Below, one piece after another: positions 29,312-37,739 of a DNA stretch of 38,114 nucleotides. This DNA comes from Lutibacter sp. Lineage in GTDB: Bacteria; Bacteroidota; Bacteroidia; Flavobacteriales; Flavobacteriaceae. The stretch is taken from NCBI RefSeq assembly GCF_013041805.1, contig NZ_JABDRI010000038.1, positions 1 to 38,114 on the forward strand, written 5' to 3'. The position numbers and the translations under genes are program-made. The first letter of the stretch is position 1. Each line of letters starts with the position of its first letter. The notes under the pieces are model-generated. The model searched no databases, was not told the origin of the DNA, and was given only the letters and a program-made list of their open reading frames with translations.

Positions 29312-29986
29312 CTATTCATTTTCTTTGGTATCCGTTATCTCATTTCCAAAAATCATAGAGCGAAATATTAAATATTGAGCTAACACATAAGTAAACATGA
29401 TGACAATTTTATTAAAATGCTCTTCGAAATAAAATTTATCTATTGCTAATACTGAGTCTGATAACATAAAAACAATAGCTCCTAAAAACATTAATAATGA
29501 TTTTCTTGATTTATTATTCATAAAATCAATTAAAGAAACTACGCCTAATGTTGAAATAGTTAATCCATAAATTATTACAGGTATAAGCATTTCATCAAGC
29601 GAATTTTTTAAAGTAAAAATCAACAAACTAAATACTATAAAAAATGGAATAATTGAAAATATAATTTTTAAAACAGAGTACTTTTGAATACGAGATAATA
29701 CAATCTTTATAAATAAAAAATGAGCTATTAAAAATGAAACCAATCCAGTAATAAAAAATAGTTCTCCTTCAAACATCAATAAAACATCTCCCAAAAATGA
29801 AAATCCTAAAGCAAATAAGTACCATTTCAATCTTTTTTGTACAGAAAATGTATATAAAAAGAGTAATGATAAAATAATTAACGGTTTAAAAATATATCTG
29901 AGAAATGGTATTTCTAAAATAATTCCTATAATATCTAAAATTGATACAAGTACAAATACAAAAAAGGTAACCTTAATTTTATCCAT
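29312..29986 (-). CDS. YhhN family membrane protein (lysoplasmalogenase-like)
   Basis: About 224 residues and seven or eight hydrophobic segments, with FLGDVLLMFEG near residue 70 and FMLSDSVLAIDKF near 175, the conserved acidic motifs of the YhhN/TMEM86 family. Mammalian TMEM86B is a lysoplasmalogenase; the activity in bacteria is less certain. The ATG at 29986 is chosen, 10 bases after the cytochrome stop; an in-frame ATG farther up would overlap that gene. It is probably co-transcribed with the 12-heme cytochrome. Confidence 0.8.
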   Translation of the reverse strand: MDKIKVTFFVFVLVSILDIIGIILEIPFLRYIFKPLIILSLLFLYTFSVQKRLKWYLFALGFSFLGDVLLMFEGELFFITGLVSFLIAHFLFIKIVLSRIQKYSVLKIIFSIIPFFIVFSLLIFTLKNSLDEMLIPVIIYGLTISTLGVVSLIDFMNNKSRKSLLMFLGAIVFMLSDSVLAIDKFYFEEHFNKIVIMFTYVLAQYLIFRSMIFGNEITDTKENE

Positions 29987-29996
29987 TATAAATTTA

Positions 29997-31892
29997 TTAA
30001 TCCCACGCAGGCAAAACACAATCTTCACTTAATCTATTTAATAAAGGCTGAATACCCTTAATTAAACTTTCTTGCATTAGTTTAGAATCATCTTTATGAC
30101 ATTTTAAACAAGCTCCTACAAATAATAATTTTTTTTGTTCTTCAATGGTAAATGGCCTAAAATCTAATCTCGTAGAGTTTATGACACCCTTTTCTGTTTC
30201 ACCTAAAAATGGAATCCAAGCATCTTCAGGCAAATTATCATTTGGATTTAAAGCATACTCCGAGGTGAATGACCATTTCCCAATTCCATTTTCAATAGTA
30301 TACGTTAATTCTCCTTTTCCATACCCTAAAGTTGCAGAATTAGAATGGCACGACTTACAATCTCTAACTATACTAGTTGTTGTATGTGGTGAATTTGGAG
30401 CGTATAACCTATGAAATGAAACATCAGTGCCTATTTCTTTTCCTGCATAACTACCCTTATCAATAGTCATAATCATGCCAGGTATAGCAGGTTCAATGTG
30501 ATCTCCTTCCTTGGTTGAACGAACTCCCATAGCAGGAATTGAGGAAGAAAATTCAGCTACATGCTCTTTCCATTGCCCCTTCCCATATTTTTTATCTAGT
30601 AAATCAAAAGCTCTTGGTTCATCTTTATCAAATTCATTATGACAACCTATACAGCGAGATGTCCAAGAAGAATGACACGTAGCACAACTCACATTTTGAT
30701 GAGCATTATCTCTAGAACAAATTTCAGGCTGAGGATTCAATGGATGAAGTACACCATCTTTTTTTCCTATCAAAAAAGCATTGCCTTCAGCATCTATAAA
30801 TGTGTTTACCAAAGGATGATTATCTTTTTTAACAGCAATCATTTCTTTATCATAATGTTTATAATCTCTATGCAAAAAGACTAAAATACTTTCGGCATCT
30901 AAAGAATCATAGGATATGGTGTTTGGCTTTTCTTTAAAATGACAATCTGCACATTGTAAAGTAACCGCTTGTTCTTCATGAGCATATTTTTTACCTGTAC
31001 CCATAACTTCATGCGAAGAATGGCAATCTATACATAACATTCCTTTTGTATGGTGTATATCTTCTTCAATATATTTATAAACACGCTTGTCTTCAGCAGT
31101 TTTATAACCGTTCAAATTTTTAATTTCATCCTCATTTAACATGGTTTCTTGCCAACCTTCGTAATTAGTTGAAATTCTACTAGAACGACTATGACAACCA
31201 TAACAATGTTCATTTTTAACAAAAATATCTGTTGATGGATGAAACTTTGGTAACTCCATTTTATCTGAAGACATATAAGTAGTTAAATCAGTTTTAGCCT
31301 CTTCAGAATAATTTAAATGACACGCATTGCAACCTCCTCCTCTACTCATTTCCGTAATCTCTCCAAACTCTTTTTTCTCAGCACCTAAATGACAGTTTGC
31401 ACATAAATCACGCATATGCTTATCTGCAGGAGAATATTTTAAATCTTTAATATGGTAATGGTAATCTGGAGAATCTGATTCACCAAATATATATTTATCA
31501 ACAGCAACTAGACCACTATTAGTAGTCATTAATGAATTTTCAATTTTAGATAATTCGTTTGGATGACACTTTCCACAAGTTTCAGCAGCATCTGATAAAT
31601 TTCCTGGTATTAGAACCATTCCTTTATGTGAATCTTCTTTGTTTAATGTATTTGGATTTCCCAAATGACAACTAATGCAACCAATTAATTCGGGATTATG
31701 ATACTCCGAATATCCTTTTGTATTTGAATGGCAACTTAAACAAGATTCTTCATCAATGTTATCAATTTTTACATATTCTATTTTCTCATTTGAATTAGAA
31801 CTAAAATATGTTTCATTTTTCAAATAAAAAACACTAATTAAACCAAAAATGAGTAGTGTAAAAAAACCTGTTTTTATATATTTAATTTTCAT
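29997..31892 (-). CDS. dodecaheme cytochrome c, membrane-anchored
   Basis: A 631-residue protein with an N-terminal helix (residues 8-24) that serves as a signal or anchor, leaving the bulk in the periplasm. Twelve CxxCH haem sites start at C51, C72, C106, C164, C188, C230, C287, C314, C403, C414, C512 and C595. The gap between the tenth and eleventh sites (about 95 residues) is a separate, less haem-dense segment. Two other cysteines (C392, C625) lie outside the motifs. I do not match it to a named family. It is divergent from a molybdoenzyme operon, so it likely trades electrons with it or carries them onward. Confidence 0.9.
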   Translation of the reverse strand: MKIKYIKTGFFTLLIFGLISVFYLKNETYFSSNSNEKIEYVKIDNIDEESCLSCHSNTKGYSEYHNPELIGCISCHLGNPNTLNKEDSHKGMVLIPGNLSDAAETCGKCHPNELSKIENSLMTTNSGLVAVDKYIFGESDSPDYHYHIKDLKYSPADKHMRDLCANCHLGAEKKEFGEITEMSRGGGCNACHLNYSEEAKTDLTTYMSSDKMELPKFHPSTDIFVKNEHCYGCHSRSSRISTNYEGWQETMLNEDEIKNLNGYKTAEDKRVYKYIEEDIHHTKGMLCIDCHSSHEVMGTGKKYAHEEQAVTLQCADCHFKEKPNTISYDSLDAESILVFLHRDYKHYDKEMIAVKKDNHPLVNTFIDAEGNAFLIGKKDGVLHPLNPQPEICSRDNAHQNVSCATCHSSWTSRCIGCHNEFDKDEPRAFDLLDKKYGKGQWKEHVAEFSSSIPAMGVRSTKEGDHIEPAIPGMIMTIDKGSYAGKEIGTDVSFHRLYAPNSPHTTTSIVRDCKSCHSNSATLGYGKGELTYTIENGIGKWSFTSEYALNPNDNLPEDAWIPFLGETEKGVINSTRLDFRPFTIEEQKKLLFVGACLKCHKDDSKLMQESLIKGIQPLLNRLSEDCVLPAWD

Positions 31893-31932
31893 AAATAAAT
31901 TGTTGGATCAAATTTACAATAAATAAATTGTT
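31891..31932. repeat. 14-bp direct repeat at the cytochrome start
   Basis: ATAAATAAATTGTT occurs at 31891-31904 and again at 31919-31932, with starts 28 bases apart. The first copy overlaps the cytochrome start codon and the second lies between its -7 and -33 elements. Confidence 0.7.
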
Positions 31933-31940
31933 AGGAACAA
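31909..31940 (-). promoter_or_regulatory. promoter of the dodecaheme cytochrome gene
   Basis: On the minus strand TTG (31940-31938), 21 bases and TAAATTTG (31916-31909) match the consensus exactly. The start codon at 31892 is 16 bases downstream, so the leader is very short. Confidence 0.6.
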
Positions 31941-31952
31941 TTCAATAATAAA

Positions 31953-31968
31953 TGTTAACGTTATGACA
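31953..31968. promoter_or_regulatory. Crp/Fnr-like site upstream of the cytochrome promoter
   Basis: TGTTA-N6-TGACA fits TGTnA-N6-TnACA in all specified positions. Its edge is 12 bases upstream of the cytochrome's -33 element, a usual place for an activator. It overlaps the palindrome TAACGTTA. Confidence 0.4.
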
Positions 31969-32042
31969 TCTAAAGAATTAACTATTTTTTTAAAATATTT
32001 TGCTACTTTTATCACATAAAAACCTTCGCTAGCACCTTAAAA

Positions 32043-32121
32043 TGCTACAAATGTTACATTACATAATTTACATAGGTGACATTTGTCATATTCTAGATTA
32101 CCTCATGTAAGTAACTTTACC
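32043..32121. promoter_or_regulatory. cluster of three Crp/Fnr-like inverted repeats before the molybdoenzyme operon
   Basis: Three near-matches to TGTnA-N6-TnACA: TGCTA-N6-TTACA (32043-32058), GGTGA-N6-TCATA (32075-32090, which also reads as TGAC-N4-GTCA) and TGTAA-N6-TTACC (32106-32121). Start-to-start distances are 32 and 31 bases, about three helical turns. A weak -7-like element TAACTTTA (32112-32119) overlaps the last site. If transcription starts near 32125, the middle site is centred about 42 bases upstream, as for class II activation. Each match is imperfect. Confidence 0.4.
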
Positions 32122-32143
32122 TCAGAAAAAAAATGAATAACTT

Positions 32144-34387
32144 ATGACTACTTCAAGAAGAAAATTTATTAAAATTTCTGCCTTAGGATTAGGAGGTGTT
32201 GCGGCTTCAACTGGTGCAATTAATGTATTAGGAGCTAATTCATATTTAGATGATTTAGTAAAACCAAAAGGCACTAAAGAATTTAAAAGAACTCCTACTT
32301 ATTGCGAAGTTTGCTTTTGGAAATGTGCTGCCTGGACATATTCTAACGAAGAAGGCGAAATTAAAAAAATTATCGGTAATGATAATGACCCCCATTGTTA
32401 TGGCCGTTTGTGCCCAAGAGGAACAGGTGGTGTAGGAATGTATAACGATGAAGATAGACTTAAAACTCCTCTAATTCGTACTACAGTAAATGGAGAAGAT
32501 ACTTTTAGAAAAGCTAGTTGGGAAGAGGCGTTAGATTTAATTGCCTCTAAATTTAAAGATGTAAAAGAAAATTATGGTCCGGAGTCTGTTGCTTTAATAA
32601 AACATGGTTCGCCAGGTGCTCATTTAGAGCATTTATTTAAAGCCTTCGGTTCTGATACTATAGCTGAACCTGCTTATGCTCAATGCAGAGGTCCGCGCGA
32701 AACTGGATTTAAATCAACATTTGGTTCTTGGGTTGGTTCTCCTGAACCAACAGATATTAGAGATACTAAATGTTTAGTATTAATAGGATCACATATTGGT
32801 GAAAACATGCACAACTCACAAGTGCAGGAAATGTCTGATGCTATAGACAATGGCGCTACAATTATAACGGTTGACCCAAGACTTTCGACAGCTGCAAGTA
32901 AATCTGAACATTGGTTAGCAATTAAACCAGCAACCGATATCGCCTTAATGCTCTCTTGGATGAATGTATTAATTGAAGAAGGTTTATATGATAAAGAATA
33001 TGTTGAAAAATACGGCTTAGGATTTAATGAATTAAAAGAACACGTTCAAAAATTCACACCTGAATGGGCTTACGGTATTACAACTATTAAACCAGAAGAA
33101 ATTAGAAAAACTGCAAGAGTTATGGCGCACGCCGCTCCAGCAGTAATTATTCACCCTGGTCGTCATGTTGTATGGTATGGAGATGATTCTCAAAGAGCAA
33201 GAGCAATGGCTATTTTAAATGGCTTATTAGGATCTTGGGGACGTCGAGGAGGTTTCTATTTTAAAGAAAAAATAGCAGTTCCTAAATTTCCACACCCAGC
33301 TTATCCACATCCAAAATGGGGTTGGGAAGAAATAGGAGAAAAATATCCTTTAGCTGAAATGGGTATCACTACTGAAGTTTTAAAAGCTGCGATTCCAAGT
33401 GATGATAATAAATACCCAGTAAAAGCAATGATGATTGCTGGTACTAACATTACAAAATCTATTCCCGATCATAAAATAATAGAAGAAGCGATTGAAGCAT
33501 TAGATTTTATGGTAGTTATTGATACAATGCCAATGGATGTGACTGGTTATGCCGATGTTGTTTTACCTGAATGTACTTATTTAGAACGATATGATGGTAT
33601 TAGATCTGCAACAAATAGAGAACCTTCGATTGCTGTAAGAGTCCCTGCTGTTGCTCCAAAATACGATTCTAAACCAGTATGGTGGATAGCTAAGCAAATT
33701 GGCGAAAGATTAGGCTTAGGAGAATATTTTAACTATGATGACTTTAAAGAAGTTATTGAATGGCAATTAAATAAAATGGGATCTTCATTAGAGGAAATGG
33801 AGAAAATTGGTGTTAAAAATTTCCCTCGTAAATCTGGTTCAATGTATATGAACGAAAATGAAACTTACGAGTTTCCTTCAATGAGCGGAAAGATTGAATT
33901 TTATTCTCAAGAATTAAAAGATTTAGGTTTTGACCCAATGCCAGTATATACTCCACACCCTGAAGCACCTCAAGGATTTTATAGATTAAACTATGGTAGA
34001 GCACCAATGCATACCTTTAGTAGAACTGCAAATAACCCAAATCTTAATGACTTAAAAGATGAAAATAATTTGTGGGTAAATCCTAAAGTTGCAAGGATAA
34101 TAGGTTTAAAAACCGGTCAAGAAGTTTGGCTAAAAAATCAAGATGATGTTATTTCTAACTTCTCGATTAAAGTGAGGATTACAGAACGAGTTCGATGGGA
34201 TTCAGTTTATATGGTTCACGGTTTTGGTCACGACAATAAAAAATTAAGTAGAGCTTATGGTAAAGGTATAAATGATACAAAATTAATTTCAAAAGTAGCG
34301 GTTGATCCTATTATGGGTGGAACTGGAATGAGAGGGAATTTTGTAACAATTTTAACTGAAAATCCACATAAAAATATTGAGATATGA
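32144..34387 (+). CDS. Tat-exported molybdopterin oxidoreductase (Psr/Phs/Ttr-like catalytic subunit)
   Basis: The 747-residue catalytic subunit of a complex iron-sulfur molybdoenzyme. A twin-arginine signal opens it (TSRRKFIKISALGLGG). A [4Fe-4S] motif follows at C54, C57, C61 and C90 (ending LCPRG), then the bis-MGD domains. C181 (YAQCRGPRETGF) lies where polysulfide, thiosulfate and arsenate reductase-type enzymes place the molybdenum ligand, so Mo-Cys coordination is likely. The C-terminal dinucleotide domain is intact. It overlaps the ferredoxin subunit by four bases. The YeeE and rhodanese genes behind it favour a sulfur oxyanion or polysulfide as substrate; direction is open. Confidence 0.88.
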   Translation: MTTSRRKFIKISALGLGGVAASTGAINVLGANSYLDDLVKPKGTKEFKRTPTYCEVCFWKCAAWTYSNEEGEIKKIIGNDNDPHCYGRLCPRGTGGVGMYNDEDRLKTPLIRTTVNGEDTFRKASWEEALDLIASKFKDVKENYGPESVALIKHGSPGAHLEHLFKAFGSDTIAEPAYAQCRGPRETGFKSTFGSWVGSPEPTDIRDTKCLVLIGSHIGENMHNSQVQEMSDAIDNGATIITVDPRLSTAASKSEHWLAIKPATDIALMLSWMNVLIEEGLYDKEYVEKYGLGFNELKEHVQKFTPEWAYGITTIKPEEIRKTARVMAHAAPAVIIHPGRHVVWYGDDSQRARAMAILNGLLGSWGRRGGFYFKEKIAVPKFPHPAYPHPKWGWEEIGEKYPLAEMGITTEVLKAAIPSDDNKYPVKAMMIAGTNITKSIPDHKIIEEAIEALDFMVVIDTMPMDVTGYADVVLPECTYLERYDGIRSATNREPSIAVRVPAVAPKYDSKPVWWIAKQIGERLGLGEYFNYDDFKEVIEWQLNKMGSSLEEMEKIGVKNFPRKSGSMYMNENETYEFPSMSGKIEFYSQELKDLGFDPMPVYTPHPEAPQGFYRLNYGRAPMHTFSRTANNPNLNDLKDENNLWVNPKVARIIGLKTGQEVWLKNQDDVISNFSIKVRITERVRWDSVYMVHGFGHDNKKLSRAYGKGINDTKLISKVAVDPIMGGTGMRGNFVTILTENPHKNIEI

Positions 34388-34917
34388 GATATGCAATGGT
34401 AATAGACACATTAAAATGTGTTGGATGTAGTGATTGTGTAGTTGCTTGTCAAACGGAAAACGATGTTCCAGTTGGATATTGTAGAGATTGGATTACTGAA
34501 AGGGTAGATGGGTCTTACCCAAATCTAGAATTAGAGCTTAGATCTGAAAGATGTAACCACTGTGATAATGCACCATGTGTAAGATGTTGCCCTACTGGAG
34601 CAAGTCACATTGTTGATGGTGGAGTTGTAATGGTAACTGAAAATGAATGTATTGGATGTGGTGCATGTATAGAATCCTGCCCTTACGATGCTCGTTTTCA
34701 ACACCCAGATGGTTATGTAGATAAATGTACTTTCTGTCATCATAGATTAGAAAAAGGCCAACTCCCTGCTTGTGTATCAGTTTGTCCAACAAAATGTATG
34801 TATTTCGGAGATTTAGACAATCCAAATAGCGAAGTTTCACAATTATTAAAAAACAGAAAGTATAAAACATTAGCTCCTGAAGCAGGGACTAATCCACATG
34901 TTTTTTACTTAATTTAA
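34384..34917 (+). CDS. 4Fe-4S ferredoxin subunit of the molybdoenzyme (PsrB/TtrB-like)
   Basis: A 177-residue electron-transfer subunit with sixteen cysteines in four groups for four [4Fe-4S] clusters: C12/15/18/22, C57/60/65/69, C89/92/95/99 and C115/118/130/134. This is the DmsB/PsrB pattern. It has no signal peptide of its own and is expected to cross the membrane with the Tat-bearing catalytic subunit. It links the molybdenum site to the NrfD membrane subunit, encoded 10 bases downstream. Confidence 0.92.
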   Translation: MRYAMVIDTLKCVGCSDCVVACQTENDVPVGYCRDWITERVDGSYPNLELELRSERCNHCDNAPCVRCCPTGASHIVDGGVVMVTENECIGCGACIESCPYDARFQHPDGYVDKCTFCHHRLEKGQLPACVSVCPTKCMYFGDLDNPNSEVSQLLKNRKYKTLAPEAGTNPHVFYLI

Positions 34918-34927
34918 AATTAAAATT

Positions 34928-35887
34928 ATGCAAGAAGAATTATTTACAAGTGGAAGAAACATACCACATATAGATCCTTCATTGGAAATTTGGCACTGGC
35001 CAATATCCTTATATTTATTTCTAGGTGGTTTATCTGCGGGATTGTTATTTTTTGCTGCCTTATTTTATATATTAGGTAAGGATAAAGAATACCCAACTAC
35101 TGTTAAAATAGCATCTATTGTTCCGCCTATAGCATTGTCAATCGGTTTATTAGCATTAGTTTACGATTTAACTCATAAATTGTATACTTGGCAGTTATAT
35201 ATGACCTTTAGAATTGAATCTCCAATGTCTTGGGGAGCTTGGGTTTTATTAATTGTAACTCCAATATCTTTTATTTGGACATTTAGTTATTATAGAGAGA
35301 TTTATCCAAGATGGGAACAAAAACTTCAGGTATTTAAAAGATTTAAATTTTTAAATACCGTTGAGAAATTTGCTCAAGATAACAGAATTTACATGGCATA
35401 TGCCTTAATTCCATTAACGCTAGTTTTAGGTATTTATACAGGTATTTTACTATCTGCTTTCAATGCTAGACCGTTATGGAATAATGCAATTTTAGGCCCA
35501 CTATTCTTAGTATCAGGTTTATCAACAGGAGCTGCAGCTATTATTTTATTATCGAAAAATAAATTAGAACAACACACTTTTGGAAAAATAGATTTAGCGC
35601 TGATTATTGTTGAATTAGCCTTAATAGTTCATATGATTATGGGATATTATGCAGGTTCTCAAGTACAACTAGAAGCTATGGAGTTATTAGTAAATGGTGA
35701 GTTTACATTAATGTTCTTCGGTTTTGTAGTAATTCTTGGGCTCATTATTCCAGCAATTATGGAACTTATTGAATTAATTGGCTTCAAAGTTCCTGCAATG
35801 GTTCCAGCTTTACTTGTCCTTCTAGGAGGGTTAGTATTTAGGTTCGTAATGGTTGAAGCCGGACAAATAACTAGATTCCTTTATTAA
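34928..35887 (+). CDS. NrfD/PsrC family quinone-reactive membrane subunit
   Basis: The 319-residue membrane subunit of the complex. It has about eight to nine hydrophobic helices and opens with the family pattern IWHWPISLYLFLGGLSAG. Such subunits bind menaquinone or menaquinol and exchange electrons with the ferredoxin subunit at the periplasmic side. With the two preceding genes it forms a complete A-B-C respiratory module. Spacing is 10 bases on either side, which supports one operon. Confidence 0.9.
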   Translation: MQEELFTSGRNIPHIDPSLEIWHWPISLYLFLGGLSAGLLFFAALFYILGKDKEYPTTVKIASIVPPIALSIGLLALVYDLTHKLYTWQLYMTFRIESPMSWGAWVLLIVTPISFIWTFSYYREIYPRWEQKLQVFKRFKFLNTVEKFAQDNRIYMAYALIPLTLVLGIYTGILLSAFNARPLWNNAILGPLFLVSGLSTGAAAIILLSKNKLEQHTFGKIDLALIIVELALIVHMIMGYYAGSQVQLEAMELLVNGEFTLMFFGFVVILGLIIPAIMELIELIGFKVPAMVPALLVLLGGLVFRFVMVEAGQITRFLY

Positions 35888-35897
35888 AAAGTAACTT

Positions 35898-36425
35898 ATG
35901 AAAAATAATCAAAAAAATAGACACGTATATTGGAACCCATACTTTGGTGGTTTCCTCCTAGGAATTTTAATCTTATTTACTTTTTATATAACTGGTAGAG
36001 GATTAGGAGCAAGTGGAGCAATGAAAAGTAGTGTTGTAACAATAGTTGACACTGTAGCACCAACACATGCCGAAAACAACACATATTATAGTAGATTTAT
36101 TAATGAAGAAAAATCTCCAATGAATACTTGGTTAGTATTTGAAGCATTAGGTGTTTTAATTGGCGCATTTTTGTCTGGTGGATTAACTGGTAGAATAGGT
36201 TGGAGAACACAACACTCACCTAAAATAACTCCAAAAAGAAGGCTAGCTTTTGCTTTGGGTGGAGGAATTTTATTTGGGCTTGGTGCTCAAATTGCACGAG
36301 GATGCACAAGCGGTGCAGCATTAAGTGGTATGGCGGTATTGTCAACAGGTGGCTTTATAACAATGCTAGCCATTTTTGGTTCTGCATTTGCGTTTGCTTA
36401 CTTTTTTAGAAAAAATTGGATTTAA
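35898..36425 (+). CDS. YeeE/YedE family sulfur transporter, half-size (first of pair)
   Basis: A 175-residue membrane protein with an N-terminal helix (17-33) and helices near 78-96, 117-133 and 143-168. C136 in the ARGCTSG motif corresponds to the sulfur-relay cysteine motif of YeeE/YedE transporters. YeeE (TsuA) moves thiosulfate inward. Full-length proteins carry two such halves in one chain, and here the second half is the next gene. The polar segment at about 48-75 is unusually long for the family. Confidence 0.85.
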   Translation: MKNNQKNRHVYWNPYFGGFLLGILILFTFYITGRGLGASGAMKSSVVTIVDTVAPTHAENNTYYSRFINEEKSPMNTWLVFEALGVLIGAFLSGGLTGRIGWRTQHSPKITPKRRLAFALGGGILFGLGAQIARGCTSGAALSGMAVLSTGGFITMLAIFGSAFAFAYFFRKNWI

Positions 36426-36446
36426 TTAAATAAAAAATAAAAATAT

Positions 36447-37037
36447 ATGGGACCATTAATTCCTAACGGAGTAATTCCTGCAGAGTGGGATAGTATAATT
36501 GCCATTTTAATTGGTATTGTTTTCGGATTTGTTTTAGAATCATCTGGATTTTCATCTTCCAGAAAATTAGCTGGAGTATTTTACGGCTATGATTTCGCAG
36601 TATTAAAAGTGTTTTTTACCGCTGCATTAGTATCATTAATAGGTATGTATTACATGGATTATTTAGGCTATGTAGATATAAACCAAATGTATGTTCACCC
36701 TACATATTTATGGGGAGCAATTATTGGAGGTGTAATTATGGGATTAGGTTTTGTTACTGGAGGTTTTTGCCCCGGAACAAGCCTATGTGCAGTTGCAATT
36801 GGTAAAATTGATGCTATAGTTTATGTTGTTGGTATAATGATAGGAGTATTTATTTTCTCCGAATTATTTGTATTATTTCAACCATTATATGAGGGGTCAT
36901 TTTTAGGAAATATAACACTTGAAGATTCTTTAGGTGTCAATCCTTACTGGTTTGTATTTATATTCACCATCATTGCAATTGTATCGTTTGTAATATCTGA
37001 TATGATTCGTAAAAGAAATAAAAAAATATTTTACTAA
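36447..37037 (+). CDS. YeeE/YedE family sulfur transporter, half-size (second of pair)
   Basis: A 196-residue membrane protein with about five helices. C108 and C114 lie in GGFCPGTSLCA, the other conserved cysteine motif of this family. ESSGFSSSRKLAG near residue 31 is a further family signature. With the preceding gene it should make a complete two-part transporter for thiosulfate or another sulfane-sulfur compound. It is encoded 21 bases after its partner and 15 before the rhodanese gene. Confidence 0.87.
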   Translation: MGPLIPNGVIPAEWDSIIAILIGIVFGFVLESSGFSSSRKLAGVFYGYDFAVLKVFFTAALVSLIGMYYMDYLGYVDINQMYVHPTYLWGAIIGGVIMGLGFVTGGFCPGTSLCAVAIGKIDAIVYVVGIMIGVFIFSELFVLFQPLYEGSFLGNITLEDSLGVNPYWFVFIFTIIAIVSFVISDMIRKRNKKIFY

Positions 37038-37052
37038 TATAACAATAACACA

Positions 37053-37712
37053 ATGGTTAAAAAAAAGGTAGCAAAAGTTTTAGCTTTTAGATATATGATT
37101 CTTGCCGGAATACTAGTTATACTTGCTGGTGGGTTAGTTTTATTACCTAAATACGAAAAACATGAAGGTATTAAAACAGAGCAACTTCTAAGCAACATAA
37201 TTAGCCCTGAAAGATATATTTCAACAGACAATTTAGCTGACAAATTAATAAATCAAGATCCTTCTTATTTATTAATTGATGTTAGAGATGAAAAAAGTTT
37301 TAATAAATATACACTTCCAAATGCAATTAACATTCCTTTGGCTAAGTTACTTGATGAAGATTCAGAAATGTATTTAAATCAAGGTCAATATGATGTAGTA
37401 CTATTTTCAAATGATAATTTTTATGCAGATCAGGCCTGGATATTATGTAATAGATTAGACTATAAAAATCTACATGTATTAAAAGGTGGTGTCAATGAAT
37501 GGTATAATACGATTATTAATCCATTAAAACCAGCTGAAACAATGCCAGCTGAAGCATTTGAGCTATATACATTTAGAAAAGCTGCGAGTATGTATTTTGG
37601 TGTTGCTTATCCTGAACAGTTTAAGACTGTTATTAAAAAAGCACCTCCAAAACCTAAAAAGGTAATTACGGTTAAAAAGAAAAAGAAAGCACCAGCAGAA
37701 GGTGGTTGTTAA
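37053..37712 (+). CDS. membrane-anchored rhodanese-like protein, catalytic Cys replaced
   Basis: A 219-residue protein with a basic N-terminus, one helix (about 14-31) and a rhodanese fold at about 58-155 (LLIDVRDEKSF, LPNAINIPL, HVLKGGVNEW). The charge pattern puts the domain in the periplasm. Where active rhodaneses have Cys in a C-x-x-G-x-R loop, this reads LFSNDNFY, so S119 replaces Cys. The C-terminus is lysine-rich (VKKKKKAPAEGGC) and ends in cysteine. It is unlikely to act as a classical sulfurtransferase and may bind a sulfur species or the complex instead. Confidence 0.85.
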   Translation: MVKKKVAKVLAFRYMILAGILVILAGGLVLLPKYEKHEGIKTEQLLSNIISPERYISTDNLADKLINQDPSYLLIDVRDEKSFNKYTLPNAINIPLAKLLDEDSEMYLNQGQYDVVLFSNDNFYADQAWILCNRLDYKNLHVLKGGVNEWYNTIINPLKPAETMPAEAFELYTFRKAASMYFGVAYPEQFKTVIKKAPPKPKKVITVKKKKKAPAEGGC

Positions 37713-37739
37713 TTTTAAACACTTTACAAAAAACTCTTT

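Noticed and set aside
29297-29331. Inverted repeat ATACCAAA / TTTGGTAT between guaC and the YhhN gene as a terminator
   Set aside because: The loop is 19 bases and no T run follows on either strand.
29987-30028. Longer N-terminus for the YhhN protein
   Set aside because: It overlaps the end of the cytochrome gene; the ATG at 29986 starts the first membrane helix normally.
34531-34870. Minus-strand frames inside the ferredoxin subunit gene
   Set aside because: They are shadows of a gene with an unmistakable 16-cysteine pattern on the plus strand.
32144-34917. Alternative complex III or formate dehydrogenase identity for the molybdoenzyme module
   Set aside because: ActB-type fusions and the pentahaem and monohaem Act partners are absent, and no selenocysteine or formate dehydrogenase signature was seen.
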